Assembly (NCBI RefSeq): GCF_011764505.1
Contig: NZ_AP022839.1
Location: 3,145,001-3,209,000 of the forward strand
Length of the DNA stretch: 64,000 bases
Direction of reading: 5' to 3'
Origin: Legionella antarctica
GTDB lineage: Bacteria; Pseudomonadota; Gammaproteobacteria; Legionellales; Legionellaceae
Shown: positions 26,381 through 35,946 of the stretch, piece after piece
How positions within the stretch are numbered: position 1 is the first letter of the stretch
Layout: every line of letters begins with the position of its first letter
Notes under the pieces: generated by a model
Databases searched by the model: none
Seen by the model: the letters and a program-made list of their open reading frames with translations, nothing else
What the model was told of the DNA's origin: nothing
Translations under genes and position numbers: made by a program

Positions 26381-26902
26381 CTAAGCTAATCCCCTTAATG
26401 CAACTATAGAGCACAACCTTCCATTTTGCACACATTGACCAACTATTGACACGAACAGTCCCTCTTCAAAGCTCCTAACCCTAAGCTCAATCAGACCTGA
26501 AGGATGTATTTCGTCAATGAATTTTGCCGCATGAATATGAGACAAAAAAACCGCCTCCTCCGCTGAGGGGTTTATCTGCTGTACTTTTAATTTGTGCAGC
26601 AGCATGCCGGCTTGTCCCACTGCTTCTACCTGCAAAACACCCGGAAAAACAGGAAAACCAGGAAAATGACCTGCCAGGAAGACATCTGCGCGTTTTAAAT
26701 CATAGCAGGCCAGCAGACTGTTATGCGCTATATCAACCTGTCTGACTTCATCGAGCAGCAACATGTGTTCACGATGAGGCAGGAGAGCTTCAATCTCTTT
26801 TTTGAGCATCGTCTCTGTATCTGTGCGTACAGGGAAGGTTAATATTTTTTTTTCCATAGCCTGAAAGGCCTGTTCTGCTTCTGGTTCCAGTTTCCAGTGC
26901 AT
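26381..26902 (-). CDS. FabZ/FabA-like 3-hydroxyacyl-ACP dehydratase
   Basis: A 173-residue single hot-dog dehydratase. The helix entrance carries LAGHFPGFPVFPGVLQVEAVGQAG with catalytic His79 and Glu93, spaced 14 residues as in FabZ. An N-terminal extension of ~35 residues precedes the usual LLPHREHMLLLDEV start. It would dehydrate the beta-hydroxyacyl-ACP produced by the operon's ketoreductase. Gaps to its neighbours are 14 and 16 bp. Confidence 0.88.
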   Translation of the reverse strand: MHWKLEPEAEQAFQAMEKKILTFPVRTDTETMLKKEIEALLPHREHMLLLDEVRQVDIAHNSLLACYDLKRADVFLAGHFPGFPVFPGVLQVEAVGQAGMLLHKLKVQQINPSAEEAVFLSHIHAAKFIDEIHPSGLIELRVRSFEEGLFVSIVGQCVQNGRLCSIVALRGLA

Positions 26903-26918
26903 CGTGATCCCCTGTTTA

Positions 26919-27704
26919 TCAGCAATCCGTCAAATATGAAATGGGACTGATCACTGAACTGCCGTTATCAACGGTTATAATCTGGCCGTTAACCGAGTCC
27001 ATTAAGCCAGAACAAAGCGCCAGACAAACCTTTGCCAGCTCTTCAGGTGCTACAAACAGTTCTGGCCTCTTATGATACAATGTCTTAATCACTTCCTCGC
27101 CAAAGGTTTGCGTTGAGCTGTCGGTCACCATCATTCCCGGTCGCAATGCATTAATTTTGCTACCAAATTTTTCCAGTCTTAGCGCCAGATATTTACAAAG
27201 CGTCTCCAATACTGCTTTCGAAACACCAGCCATCTCATATCCAGGATGGCAAACATCAGCGCCGTCACTGGAAATGGCAAGGACATATTTGGGGTAATAA
27301 TCAAACACCTCTTTGCATCCAAGGATTAAATCCACCATCGGCCAGGCGGAATAATTAATTGATAACTCCAGGGTTTTTCGCTTTAAATTACTGATGTCCT
27401 GTATAATTTGTGAAAATGCAACATTACTGACCACGATATCAAGATCACATTCTTTTTCTTTAATAATTTTCATCAACTGAAGATTATCTTCCTGACTGCT
27501 AACATCACTTTGGATGATATAAGGCGGCTTGACGTTTGCGTCTAAAAAGTCTTTGCATAGATCTTTTTCATCGACACTACCCCATTTATGAGTTACAAAA
27601 ACAATCGCACCTACTTTTGAGAAAGCTATTGCAATGGCTTTGCCAAGCCCTTTTGTACCGCCAGTTATCAAAACTTTCTGATTTACCAGACCAGGTATTT
27701 CCAT
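26919..27704 (-). CDS. FabL-like enoyl-ACP reductase (SDR family)
   Basis: A 261-residue SDR with the nucleotide motif LITGGTKGLGKAIA at residues 11-24. Its active site reads YEMAGVSKAVLETLCKYLA: Tyr and Lys are separated by six residues (Y-x6-K), the enoyl-reductase spacing of FabI/FabL, not the Y-x3-K of ketoreductases. The surrounding residues closely resemble Bacillus FabL (YTTVGVSKAALEALTRYLA). It would reduce the double bond formed by the dehydratase or, if it acts on the branch, the beta-methyl enoyl group. NADPH preference is expected from the family. Confidence 0.82.
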   Translation of the reverse strand: MEIPGLVNQKVLITGGTKGLGKAIAIAFSKVGAIVFVTHKWGSVDEKDLCKDFLDANVKPPYIIQSDVSSQEDNLQLMKIIKEKECDLDIVVSNVAFSQIIQDISNLKRKTLELSINYSAWPMVDLILGCKEVFDYYPKYVLAISSDGADVCHPGYEMAGVSKAVLETLCKYLALRLEKFGSKINALRPGMMVTDSSTQTFGEEVIKTLYHKRPELFVAPEELAKVCLALCSGLMDSVNGQIITVDNGSSVISPISYLTDC

Positions 27705-27726
27705 AACCTTCTCCCTTCAAATTATA

Positions 27727-28461
27727 TTACAGCTCCCGCAAATAGTGCTCATTGATCATTTTCTGCGTTTCCGGATCAGCAAACAGGAACCGATGCATTT
27801 TGATTTCTTCGTCCAGAACTGGCTTTAGATTTTTTAGACGACGCCCACTTAATTTTCCCTTTAATAAAGTTAAAGCAGCACGGGAATTCATGGCAATATT
27901 TTTAGCCAGTTCCAGAGATGCACTGGCTATCTCCGCTTTGGGCATGATTTCAATAGTGCAACCTGGAAAGGATTTAAATTCCTGCCCCTTATATAACTGG
28001 CCGCCAAAAAGCATTTTTCGACCTATATAGGGTCCAAATGCATCCGTAACGGCTTGTGTTGAACCCATTCCCGGGGTGAATCCCATGGAAATAAAATTGG
28101 CGCCATACAGGCTTTCTTCAGCCATCATTGCCATATCGCACAACAACCCCAGAATCAGTCCACCGCCAATCCCATGCCCTTCCATAGAGGCAATAGTTGG
28201 CACTTTAATGTTAAGGATAGCCTCTGGAATTTCTATGACGCAGCTGGGTAAGGTATCCGTTTGTTGCAGTGCGTCCTGACTGGCTCCAGCAGAAAAATAA
28301 GCCAATGTTCCGCACATAATAACGACAGCGATTTTGTCATCATGATTTATTTCCTCAACAATCGGCTTCAACTGCTGGAAAAATGCCTGATCAATATAGG
28401 GGTTGTCTTCTGTGGCAACATATAATTTGACAATATTTTCAGCGATTCGCTCCAGCTTCAT
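27727..28461 (-). CDS. ECH2-like decarboxylase of a beta-branching cassette (PksI type)
   Basis: A 244-residue crotonase. The stretch GHGIGGGLILGLLCDMAMMAEE (oxyanion hole) followed by ANFISMGFTPGMGSTQAV matches the PksI/CurF-ECH2 group, which decarboxylates the 3-methylglutaconyl-ACP intermediate to a beta-methyl enoyl group. This contrasts with the second crotonase of the operon, which resembles ECH1. The pairing of the two with an HMG-CoA-synthase homologue is what defines the cassette. Confidence 0.8.
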   Translation of the reverse strand: MKLERIAENIVKLYVATEDNPYIDQAFFQQLKPIVEEINHDDKIAVVIMCGTLAYFSAGASQDALQQTDTLPSCVIEIPEAILNIKVPTIASMEGHGIGGGLILGLLCDMAMMAEESLYGANFISMGFTPGMGSTQAVTDAFGPYIGRKMLFGGQLYKGQEFKSFPGCTIEIMPKAEIASASLELAKNIAMNSRAALTLLKGKLSGRRLKNLKPVLDEEIKMHRFLFADPETQKMINEHYLREL

Positions 28462-28484
28462 GGCTTCACCTCTTTTTTAAGTCT

Positions 28485-29234
28485 TCAGCTCTTTCGATTG
28501 CCAATGGGAAAGTCGATTAGTCCCCCGGAGATATGCACATGCTTGCCGTTAATTAAATGCCGGCAATGTTCACTTAAATAAAGCATATCAAGGGCAATTT
28601 CGTCGGATTCAGCATGACGTTTCAAAGGACTTCCTTCGATTAATATCTGTTTCGCCAGGTCAGGATAATCAGCGGTCATCGGTGTGTCGATCAAGCCAAG
28701 AATAAAACTGTTGGCAGTAATTCCCGATCCGCTGGATTCTTCGGCAATGGCTGTAGAAAGGCCTAACAACCCCCCTTTACTGGCAGCATAACAAGCATTT
28801 GACGGTGCACCATAGCAGGCAAGCGAAGCAAGGAACGCGATGTGTCCTCCCATTTCCTGACGTTGAAATTGCCCCACAGCCAATCTGGAGAGTAGAAACG
28901 CACTTCTTAAATTTATTGCCATAACTTCATCCCATTGTTCAGCAGGCAAATTAACCAGCAGAGAATCACGGCTGATGCCGGCACAATGGATAACAATATC
29001 TATCTGACTAAAACGCTCAACTGTTTTGTCAACAACATGTTTCATATCATCAGGCTGTGACACATCGGCCTGACAAAACAACACCTTATGATTTTTATAG
29101 TTAAGTTGTGGCTTATTTCTGGCACAGTAAGCAACTTCATATTGGCGGGCAATGGCCAAATCAACCAGTGACCTGCCTATGCCGCTGGTACCTCCAGTTA
29201 TCAGAATTGTTTTTTTGCAGTCATTCATCGCCAT
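28485..29234 (-). CDS. 3-ketoacyl-ACP reductase-like SDR (FabG type)
   Basis: A 249-residue classical SDR with TGGTSGIGRSL for NADP(H) binding (about residue 14), the HCAGISRD segment (NNAG equivalent), a catalytic Ser in the FLASLAC region and the YAASKGG (Y-x3-K) active site. This is the ketoreductase geometry, as opposed to the Y-x6-K enzyme downstream in the same operon. It would reduce the beta-ketoacyl-ACP made by the KS. Its start overlaps the ECH1-like gene by 14 bp. Confidence 0.88.
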   Translation of the reverse strand: MAMNDCKKTILITGGTSGIGRSLVDLAIARQYEVAYCARNKPQLNYKNHKVLFCQADVSQPDDMKHVVDKTVERFSQIDIVIHCAGISRDSLLVNLPAEQWDEVMAINLRSAFLLSRLAVGQFQRQEMGGHIAFLASLACYGAPSNACYAASKGGLLGLSTAIAEESSGSGITANSFILGLIDTPMTADYPDLAKQILIEGSPLKRHAESDEIALDMLYLSEHCRHLINGKHVHISGGLIDFPIGNRKS

Positions 29235-29994
29235 CGTTCATCCATGGTGAATAGCCCTGACAGAACAGAGAAAGTCGTTTTCGCGTTGACTCACTGTTAT
29301 ACAACGCCTGAAAAGCATCTTTAGCATAATCAAGGTAATTTTCAGGTAACGGAAAATGACGGCGAATTAATCGCTTCATACTTTTAGTCGCTTCACTATC
29401 CATCCGGCCAAAACGCTTAACCAAATAGCGGAGACGGGCCTGCTCATCCTCAGCAACTTCATCAGCCAGACCGCAATCATAAGCCCTTTGGGCATCAAAG
29501 ATTTGAATACCCAGTGCCAGCAATTTCGCCTTCATCAAACCTGTACGCCGCATAACATAAGGAAAAACCACCGCCGGTATCAAGCCAACCATGGTTTCAG
29601 GCAAAGCAAAAACTGCCGACGGACTGGCTAGAACAAAATCCGCCACTGCAGCGATACCCAGGCCGCCGCCCATTGCAGCACCTTTGACCATTGCAATGAC
29701 CAGTTGCGGCTTTTTGTCAATCGTAATCAATAAATCAGAAAAATTATTTAATAAGCTGTTAGCGGATGTTGGCCATTTTTCCTGCTTCACCAGAAAATTA
29801 ATATCCAGACCGTTACAGAAATCTTTGTCATTGCCATGAAGAATTATAATATTGGCCTCATCAGACCGCTCCAGAGCTTTAAAAGCCTGATTCAGGCTGT
29901 ATTCATCGAGGGTAGCTTCACCATTAACATTAGAAAAATTAACGTTCAAACAGCAGTTGCCATGAATGTCAGACAATAGGGATGCTTTACCCAT
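29221..29994 (-). CDS. ECH1-like dehydratase of a beta-branching cassette (PksH type)
   Basis: A 257-residue crotonase. KGAAMGGGLGIAAVADFVLA provides the oxyanion hole, and ALPETMVGLIPAVVFPYVMRR resembles the PksH/ECH1 group that dehydrates HMG-ACP to 3-methylglutaconyl-ACP. FCNGLDINFL near residue 60 is also group-like. It follows the HMG-CoA-synthase gene by 18 bp, the same order as in many HCS cassettes. Confidence 0.8.
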   Translation of the reverse strand: MGKASLLSDIHGNCCLNVNFSNVNGEATLDEYSLNQAFKALERSDEANIIILHGNDKDFCNGLDINFLVKQEKWPTSANSLLNNFSDLLITIDKKPQLVIAMVKGAAMGGGLGIAAVADFVLASPSAVFALPETMVGLIPAVVFPYVMRRTGLMKAKLLALGIQIFDAQRAYDCGLADEVAEDEQARLRYLVKRFGRMDSEATKSMKRLIRRHFPLPENYLDYAKDAFQALYNSESTRKRLSLFCQGYSPWMNDGDE

Positions 29995-30012
29995 AATGTT
30001 TCCCGATTTATT

Positions 30013-31242
30013 TTATTTTTCCCACCGATAATGGCGGTGATAGGTATCAATATTATCTAATACCAGCCAGTGATTCTTTTTGTATTGCTCTGCTACCTTG
30101 CCATAGAGCTCCCCAAAAGGCGGGATGTAATCCTTGGCGGCCATGTTCTTGTTACATTGCGCCGCCATTTGTTCGTAAGCTTCGACACTTAGTGAGCACC
30201 GGTTTTTTAAATTTTCCATAATATGCTGATTACTTAGTTGCCTTGCAGCTCCAGGCAGTACCGTTGCGGAAAACAGTTCAGAGCAGGCGCCGGAGCCATA
30301 GGAAAAAATGGCAACCCGTTTAGGGTCCTTTTCATCAGAAAGATGGTAAATTAAGCCCAGCAATGCCGCATAAACGCTCCCTGAATAAATGTTGCCGGTA
30401 CGAAAATTGTAATCCAACGCTGGCAATGTCATTCGATCAAAGGAGCAGTTTTCATCATCCTCAGCATCATTTAATTCCAGAACAATTTGATGGGATTGCT
30501 TGATCAGCGACAACAATGGCGTATGGTAAAGAAAATAATTAAAATCACGAATTGAAATCTCTTTATCATGACGTTTGCAATAATTTAACCAAGAGGCTTC
30601 AAGCAAATCAAAATAGCAGCAGAGTGATAATACTGGATCAGCCCATTCCACCGTCAATGAGGGTCGGGCAACATCATAGATTTCCTTGCTGGCTGTACCG
30701 CTGACTGGGTCAATTTCTACCAGGGCAGGTTTTTTGTCGATAATCATGGCAACAGCACCTGAACCTCCGGTAAACTCTGCAGCATTATCAAAATGCGGTC
30801 TGGCGATATCCGTACAGACAACTAATGCTTTTCGGCCGGCAGCTTCTTCAGAAGCAACCCAGCACAGTGCCATTCGAACAGCGGCTGTACCGCCATAACA
30901 GGCATGTTTCATTTCAAAGTTTTTGGCATTTGGGCCTATGCCCAATTGATCTTGAACATACGTACTAATGGGTTTACCAAAATCAAGGCCGCTTTCTGTC
31001 GCTACAATCACTAATCCGATATGTTCTGGACTGACGCGTTCAACCACTGGTTTAGCTGCGTTTACCGCTAAAGTGACTGAATCTTCCCACGGTGGGATCA
31101 CCGATCTACTGATAAACCCTGATTCCTGAATCATTTTACGGGAAATTTCTCTTTTTTGTTCGAGCACTTCGGTGTCGATACAAAAGGTGCTGGTATAGAG
31201 ATTGATATCGCTGATCCCTGTTTTAACGTTCATGGTCATCAC
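30013..31242 (-). CDS. HMG-CoA synthase-like beta-branching enzyme (PksG type)
   Basis: A 409-residue thiolase-fold enzyme of the HMG-CoA synthase family. The nucleophile is Cys115 in MKHACYGGTAAV, the general base Glu83 in VIVATESGLDFGK, and a catalytic His lies in FLYHTPLLSL (about residue 240). In trans-AT polyketide clusters such enzymes add an acetyl unit from a donor ACP to the beta-keto group of the chain, beginning beta-methylation. Mevalonate-pathway HMGS is the alternative, but the neighbouring ECH1, ECH2, ACP and KS genes favour beta-branching. It is the first gene of the operon. Confidence 0.88.
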   Translation of the reverse strand: MMTMNVKTGISDINLYTSTFCIDTEVLEQKREISRKMIQESGFISRSVIPPWEDSVTLAVNAAKPVVERVSPEHIGLVIVATESGLDFGKPISTYVQDQLGIGPNAKNFEMKHACYGGTAAVRMALCWVASEEAAGRKALVVCTDIARPHFDNAAEFTGGSGAVAMIIDKKPALVEIDPVSGTASKEIYDVARPSLTVEWADPVLSLCCYFDLLEASWLNYCKRHDKEISIRDFNYFLYHTPLLSLIKQSHQIVLELNDAEDDENCSFDRMTLPALDYNFRTGNIYSGSVYAALLGLIYHLSDEKDPKRVAIFSYGSGACSELFSATVLPGAARQLSNQHIMENLKNRCSLSVEAYEQMAAQCNKNMAAKDYIPPFGELYGKVAEQYKKNHWLVLDNIDTYHRHYRWEK

Positions 31243-31281
31243 TACCGTTTTATGAACTCATTGTTTCTTTATAGCACATTT

Positions 31282-31310
31282 AGATTATTTTACACACTTT
31301 TATTGTCTAA
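31282..31310 (-). promoter_or_regulatory. Putative promoter of the HMGS-led operon
   Basis: On the minus strand TTAGAC (31305-31310) and TAATCT (31282-31287) are 17 bp apart, about 40 bp upstream of the first gene. Match to consensus is modest. The 158-bp gap to bcsC is otherwise free of recognisable features. Confidence 0.3.
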
Positions 31311-31400
31311 ATGGCCTTTCCTGGAAGATGCGATCATTAGATCCAAACTCAAATACCACGCATCTGGGTTGAACAGAAAATTATCTCGGGGGATCATTAT

Positions 31401-34400
31401 TTAACCAAAATTAGCATAAGGTACCAAAGGCCTTATGGGCATATCAAGGTCTCCCATCCATCCCTCAAAAGAGTATCGGAGGTAAACAGATATATGGCTT
31501 GGAGTAAAATCTTGAGTGCGTTGTATGTTAACTATGCCGCCTAAGGTGAAGTGAGGGCCAAGGCGACGTTCTGCTAAAGCCAGTAAAGTATAACCAAAGA
31601 TCGAACCGCTCCTGCTCCCGCTTAAGATGGTATTTTCAGCACGAAGTGGAGGCGGAACAAGACTTGGTATTGGATAAAGCGGGCGATCCTTAGTGGTAGT
31701 CCAAGACAAGGAAACCGACCCGCCCAACTCATAGGACCAGTTAGCTGTCCGTTGACGGTAATCAATTGGAAGCGCGAAAGATAAATATTCTTGAGGACTG
31801 AAATATCCCCCTTGTCCCAGGGAGTAATCATTCAAATCCCTCTGATAGTGCCATAGCATGCTGTTAATGCCCACAGAGACGCGACGGTTTTCTTCGTTAA
31901 TTAATTTGTAGTAATAGCCATCCATTAATCGAACACGTTTATTATTGATTACATTTTTTCCGGTTAACTCATTTGCATCCATAAAAGCCCATAAACCATG
32001 CGATCCACCTCGATCATAGCTAAGTGCAAGATTAAACCCACTGGTAACTACCCCGCCCCATACAATATTTGTATTGGGATCTCTGGTGCCCGCGAAAGAT
32101 AATAATGAATTTGCCATAGGGCGTCTTGATGCGCCTAAAGTCCAACCAATATGATTGAAGTCCCCTGAATAATTGATACTTCCAACCCAATTCACCACGG
32201 GAAACCCAAAAGGGGTTTCACCCAGATCTACAGACCATTTTCTATTTTGCCAACCTATTACAGGACTATACCCTCTTGCTCGCTGGGAAATACCATTAAC
32301 ACAGCCAGTCGTGCACGTTCCGAAATCATTCAAATAGACACCGTTAGAAGTAATAAAATCTCCAGCGCTTACATCAATTAACTCACCTCGAAAAAAGGCA
32401 CGACCATCATGTAAAGGCATGTCCGCCTGCACGATAGTATCCTTAATCGATAAATCAGAAATTCCTTCTGTTCCGCTCAGGTCCCAATAATCGTTTTCAA
32501 CAGTCACTCTCACCTCTTGTTGACGATAAAGCTGAGCTGCATCGGAACGAATTCCTTTTTTTAGCCAGTCATCCTCACGACGATTCCGGGTAAGATAGGT
32601 ATACGTATCATTGTCCTCTGGATAAACAGGAGCAATTTTACTTTTAACCATGGCATAGGCATAATCTACTCGCGCTTGTTTGGGTTCATGTAACTGCTCT
32701 TCAAGTCGAGCCGCATCGCGAAATACCAAAGAGTTGGTCTGACTTGGCGCCTCTTTTCTGGCTTGTTGCTTTATTCGTTGGAAAATCGTATGTGCCTTAT
32801 TTAGCTCTGAAACCGCTATCCAAGCATTTGCTACTCTTCGTTGCATATTAAGGTTAAGAGTCGATTCGTTGTTCTGTTCTGCTTGTAAAAAACGACGGGC
32901 TTCCTCAAGTCGTCCAGTTGCAACAAGCGCCTCAATTTCACCTAAAAGCGCATCCGCATTTTGAGGTTCAGCCGCTTTAACTTCATGATAATAAGCTAAT
33001 GCCTTGCTAAATTGCCCATCCTCCAATGCCCAGTCCCCTAATGTTAAGGTGATTCTTGTCATTTTGGGTTGCTTTAAAAGGTAGGCAATGGCTTCATTTT
33101 TATTGCCCTGATCCCGTATTTTTTGTGCCTGTTCAATAACCATTTCCATATGCTTGCGGGCCAATTCTTTTTCCAGGCGCTGCGCCAACTTACTTATATC
33201 TTCATTCCAAAGTAATTTTGATAGCTTATTCAAATAGTTTAATGCACTTTGTTCTTGATTCGTAGCAGACAGATACAACGCATATATATACATTATTGTT
33301 GGGTCATTATTTTTTTTTGCGACCAACTGAGGTAATAAAGTATGTGCTTTCTGAAGTTGCCCTGTCTGATACAATATCATGGCTAAATGGTAACTCAGCC
33401 AGGGATCATCAGGAGTAAGTTGATAAGCCTCTCGATAGGTTCTCAATGCTTCTGACCATTGTTTACGCTCTTCAAATCGTGCAGCCTGCTGTTGTAAGAC
33501 AGCACTTTGCAGCCCCAGCCTTGCCTCTTTAAATTTAAACTGTTTGCTTGGTGCCAGGCTTTCCAAATACTTCAACGCTTTCTGTGGTGATTCACGTCTG
33601 TAAATACTGATTAAACCATACACAGCGATACTACCACTAGGATAAAGCTCGTCTGCTTTTTGATATGCCTTCTCTGCACCTATGAAGTCGTTTCGAGCAA
33701 AAGCGACATCTCCTAATCCAATCAAAGCAAAATCATTCGTGTTATCGTACCTAAATGCCTGTTGGTACTTTTGCTCGGCCAAAGATAGATTAGCTGTTTT
33801 AAGTGCCTTGTCTCCCTCGGCATTTGATAAGCGCGACAAATTAGCTTTTAGTGAATCGATCCAGTGGACGTTACGCTTCTTGTCCTGGACAAGTTTATTT
33901 GCTTGTAAATACCGGTATATTGTTTGCAACTGTTGCAAAGCCTCAGACTCCTTTCCAGGTAGCCGCGATACCATAGTCCAATATTCAACAGCAAGGAAAG
34001 GTGTAGGGGGATCCCCTTGGAAAAGAGCGTCATAAAGTTTTTTTGCTTCAGCTAAATTTCCTGTTACTGCCATTAATCTTGCCTGCTGAAGCTGTCTTTC
34101 CCCTTCTGGCTGAGCAAGAATTACATTTATTTTTGCATGACGATAAATATTGGAGTCTGGAGTCAATTGTCTTAATTTTTCCAATTGTTGTGTAGCAAGT
34201 AACTGATTACCTTGGCGCAATGCCAGTCTAAGACGTGCCGCGATCACTTCTGGATCATTAGGCGCGATTAACTCTAATCGATAAAGAGCTTGTTTCACCA
34301 AATCATCCCGGTAATTGGCTTCAGCCGACAATACTTGTTCTAACAAAAACTGTCTGGGAGCCACGCCATTTGATGCCAGTGCCTGAGAGATGCACGCTGC

Positions 34401-34463
34401 GCTGAATAAAGCCAAAATTAGCCCACTTAGCCTGCTTCCAACGTTGCCCTTTGATTTTCTCAA
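31401..34463 (-). CDS. bcsC: Cellulose synthase subunit BcsC (TPR and outer-membrane barrel)
   Basis: A 1020-residue exporter component. A signal peptide (about 1-30, ending at QALAS) leads into a long periplasmic TPR scaffold (about 35-620). The C-terminal third (about 660-1020) has the alternating polar/aromatic pattern of the BcsC outer-membrane beta-barrel and ends with GWMGDLDMPIRPLVPYANFG. It forms the exit pore for cellulose. Slightly shorter than E. coli BcsC (1157). The gene follows pgi by 5 bp, so it is the third gene of galU-pgi-bcsC, not the distal gene of bcsQABZ as in E. coli. Confidence 0.93.
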   Translation of the reverse strand: MRKSKGNVGSRLSGLILALFSAACISQALASNGVAPRQFLLEQVLSAEANYRDDLVKQALYRLELIAPNDPEVIAARLRLALRQGNQLLATQQLEKLRQLTPDSNIYRHAKINVILAQPEGERQLQQARLMAVTGNLAEAKKLYDALFQGDPPTPFLAVEYWTMVSRLPGKESEALQQLQTIYRYLQANKLVQDKKRNVHWIDSLKANLSRLSNAEGDKALKTANLSLAEQKYQQAFRYDNTNDFALIGLGDVAFARNDFIGAEKAYQKADELYPSGSIAVYGLISIYRRESPQKALKYLESLAPSKQFKFKEARLGLQSAVLQQQAARFEERKQWSEALRTYREAYQLTPDDPWLSYHLAMILYQTGQLQKAHTLLPQLVAKKNNDPTIMYIYALYLSATNQEQSALNYLNKLSKLLWNEDISKLAQRLEKELARKHMEMVIEQAQKIRDQGNKNEAIAYLLKQPKMTRITLTLGDWALEDGQFSKALAYYHEVKAAEPQNADALLGEIEALVATGRLEEARRFLQAEQNNESTLNLNMQRRVANAWIAVSELNKAHTIFQRIKQQARKEAPSQTNSLVFRDAARLEEQLHEPKQARVDYAYAMVKSKIAPVYPEDNDTYTYLTRNRREDDWLKKGIRSDAAQLYRQQEVRVTVENDYWDLSGTEGISDLSIKDTIVQADMPLHDGRAFFRGELIDVSAGDFITSNGVYLNDFGTCTTGCVNGISQRARGYSPVIGWQNRKWSVDLGETPFGFPVVNWVGSINYSGDFNHIGWTLGASRRPMANSLLSFAGTRDPNTNIVWGGVVTSGFNLALSYDRGGSHGLWAFMDANELTGKNVINNKRVRLMDGYYYKLINEENRRVSVGINSMLWHYQRDLNDYSLGQGGYFSPQEYLSFALPIDYRQRTANWSYELGGSVSLSWTTTKDRPLYPIPSLVPPPLRAENTILSGSRSGSIFGYTLLALAERRLGPHFTLGGIVNIQRTQDFTPSHISVYLRYSFEGWMGDLDMPIRPLVPYANFG

Positions 34464-34468
34464 TTCTT

Positions 34469-35929
34469 TTACCCAATTATTTGTTTCGATAACTCCACAC
34501 CAGGCTGATCAAAGGCATTAATATTCCATATTACACTCTGAGTAAAAATTTTATGCTCGTACAAAGCCATTAAGGATCCTATGGTTTTTGGTGTGCAATC
34601 AAGCAAAGAAACATGATTCATCGGTGTTTTGCTTGCTCTGAACCCATTAAGATCATTATTTTTATTGACTCCGTTACCTAATACTTTTTGATGCCCTTCA
34701 CACATTTTCACCTGCTCCTCTCCGAACATGCTAACGCTAATTAAATCAGCAGCTACTCGATGTGTTCCCTGGCACAATAACTGAAAATAACTATGCTGAA
34801 CCTGATTAGCTGGCCCCCCCCAAACTATAGGACCTGTAGCATAATTAATTACTCGCCCCTCTTTGTCTATTGATTTTCCATTGCTTTCCATATCAAGCTG
34901 CTGAATGTAAGGCACAAATTGCTGGAGATCATAAGAATAAATTAGCATCAGAAGATTATGAATTTTCAAAAAATTGTTATTCCAAACACCAAGTAAGGCT
35001 AACAGAACAGGCAAATTCTGTGAAAATTTTTGATTATGGAAGTGCTTATCCATCTCTTGAGCACCAGAGAGCATTTCAGAAAAAAGCTCAAACCCAATTG
35101 CAATACAGGTAATTAAATTAATAGAAGAACACGATGAATAACGCCCGCCAACCCAGTTCCAGGTAGGAATTACGTTAACTATACCTAATTCTGCTGTTTT
35201 TTTTATGTTAGCAGTTACCGCGATAATATGTTTATCGATGTGGTTGGGTTGATTAATCCATGCAATAGCTTTATTCATATTGCAAAGTGTTTCTTTAGTA
35301 GTAAATGACTTTGAGGCAATTATAAACAGAGTGGTCTCGGGCCTAAGCCTTGCTATAACACGCCTGAACTCATTCGGATCGATACCTGATATAAAATGAA
35401 ATCGTAACTTTTCTGTAGTGAAATCAACTAAAGCACTGGTACAAAATTGTGGCCCAAGGAAGGAACCTCCAATACCTATATTAACAATATCAATGATCGG
35501 CTTTCCTGAATATCCTACCCATTCTCCATTTCTTATTTGAGTAGAAATAATCCTCATAGTCTCACGAACATTTAAAATATCCGGTATAATATTCTGGCAA
35601 TTCACTATAATTTCTTCATCGCCAAAAGTCCTGAGTGCGGTATGTAAGGCAGGCTTATGTTCTGAATTATTGACAAGATACCCCCTCATAAGGGCATTTA
35701 TTTTATTTTCTAACCCGCACTCCTCCGCAAGCAAGAGCAGGTAATGCAAAACTTTATCGTCAATGCATTGTTGGCTGTAATCAAGCTTGATATGTTCACT
35801 TGAAGCATAATAATTTTTTTTGTGATGATGTTGATTGGTTTCCAACACATTTAAATTATAATTATCAGCGCTGGAGTATGCGCATTTTTCCAGCTGCTTC
35901 CAGGAGTTAAATTGAATTGGTGATGGCAT
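34469..35929 (-). CDS. pgi: Glucose-6-phosphate isomerase
   Basis: A 486-residue phosphoglucose isomerase. The family blocks are visible: NIGIGGSFLGPQ (about 151), VGGRYSSCSSINL (about 260), the catalytic Lys region FDQPGVELSK at the C-terminus, and GKSIDKEGR in the middle. It is somewhat shorter than the common ~550-residue form. It interconverts fructose-6-P and glucose-6-P; next to galU and bcsC it probably feeds carbon towards UDP-glucose for cellulose. It could be a second, locus-dedicated copy beside a housekeeping pgi elsewhere. Confidence 0.92.
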   Translation of the reverse strand: MPSPIQFNSWKQLEKCAYSSADNYNLNVLETNQHHHKKNYYASSEHIKLDYSQQCIDDKVLHYLLLLAEECGLENKINALMRGYLVNNSEHKPALHTALRTFGDEEIIVNCQNIIPDILNVRETMRIISTQIRNGEWVGYSGKPIIDIVNIGIGGSFLGPQFCTSALVDFTTEKLRFHFISGIDPNEFRRVIARLRPETTLFIIASKSFTTKETLCNMNKAIAWINQPNHIDKHIIAVTANIKKTAELGIVNVIPTWNWVGGRYSSCSSINLITCIAIGFELFSEMLSGAQEMDKHFHNQKFSQNLPVLLALLGVWNNNFLKIHNLLMLIYSYDLQQFVPYIQQLDMESNGKSIDKEGRVINYATGPIVWGGPANQVQHSYFQLLCQGTHRVAADLISVSMFGEEQVKMCEGHQKVLGNGVNKNNDLNGFRASKTPMNHVSLLDCTPKTIGSLMALYEHKIFTQSVIWNINAFDQPGVELSKQIIG

Positions 35930-35946
35930 ATAAATTACCGTTCAGA

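Noticed and set aside
26366..26435. N-terminal extension of the ACP gene
   Set aside because: Overlaps the end of the dehydratase gene and precedes a strong ribosome site that clearly sets the start at 26366.
30013..31242. Mevalonate-pathway HMG-CoA synthase
   Set aside because: No other mevalonate genes are adjacent, while ECH1/ECH2-type crotonases, an ACP and KS genes are; the beta-branching role is favoured, though a tree is needed to settle it.
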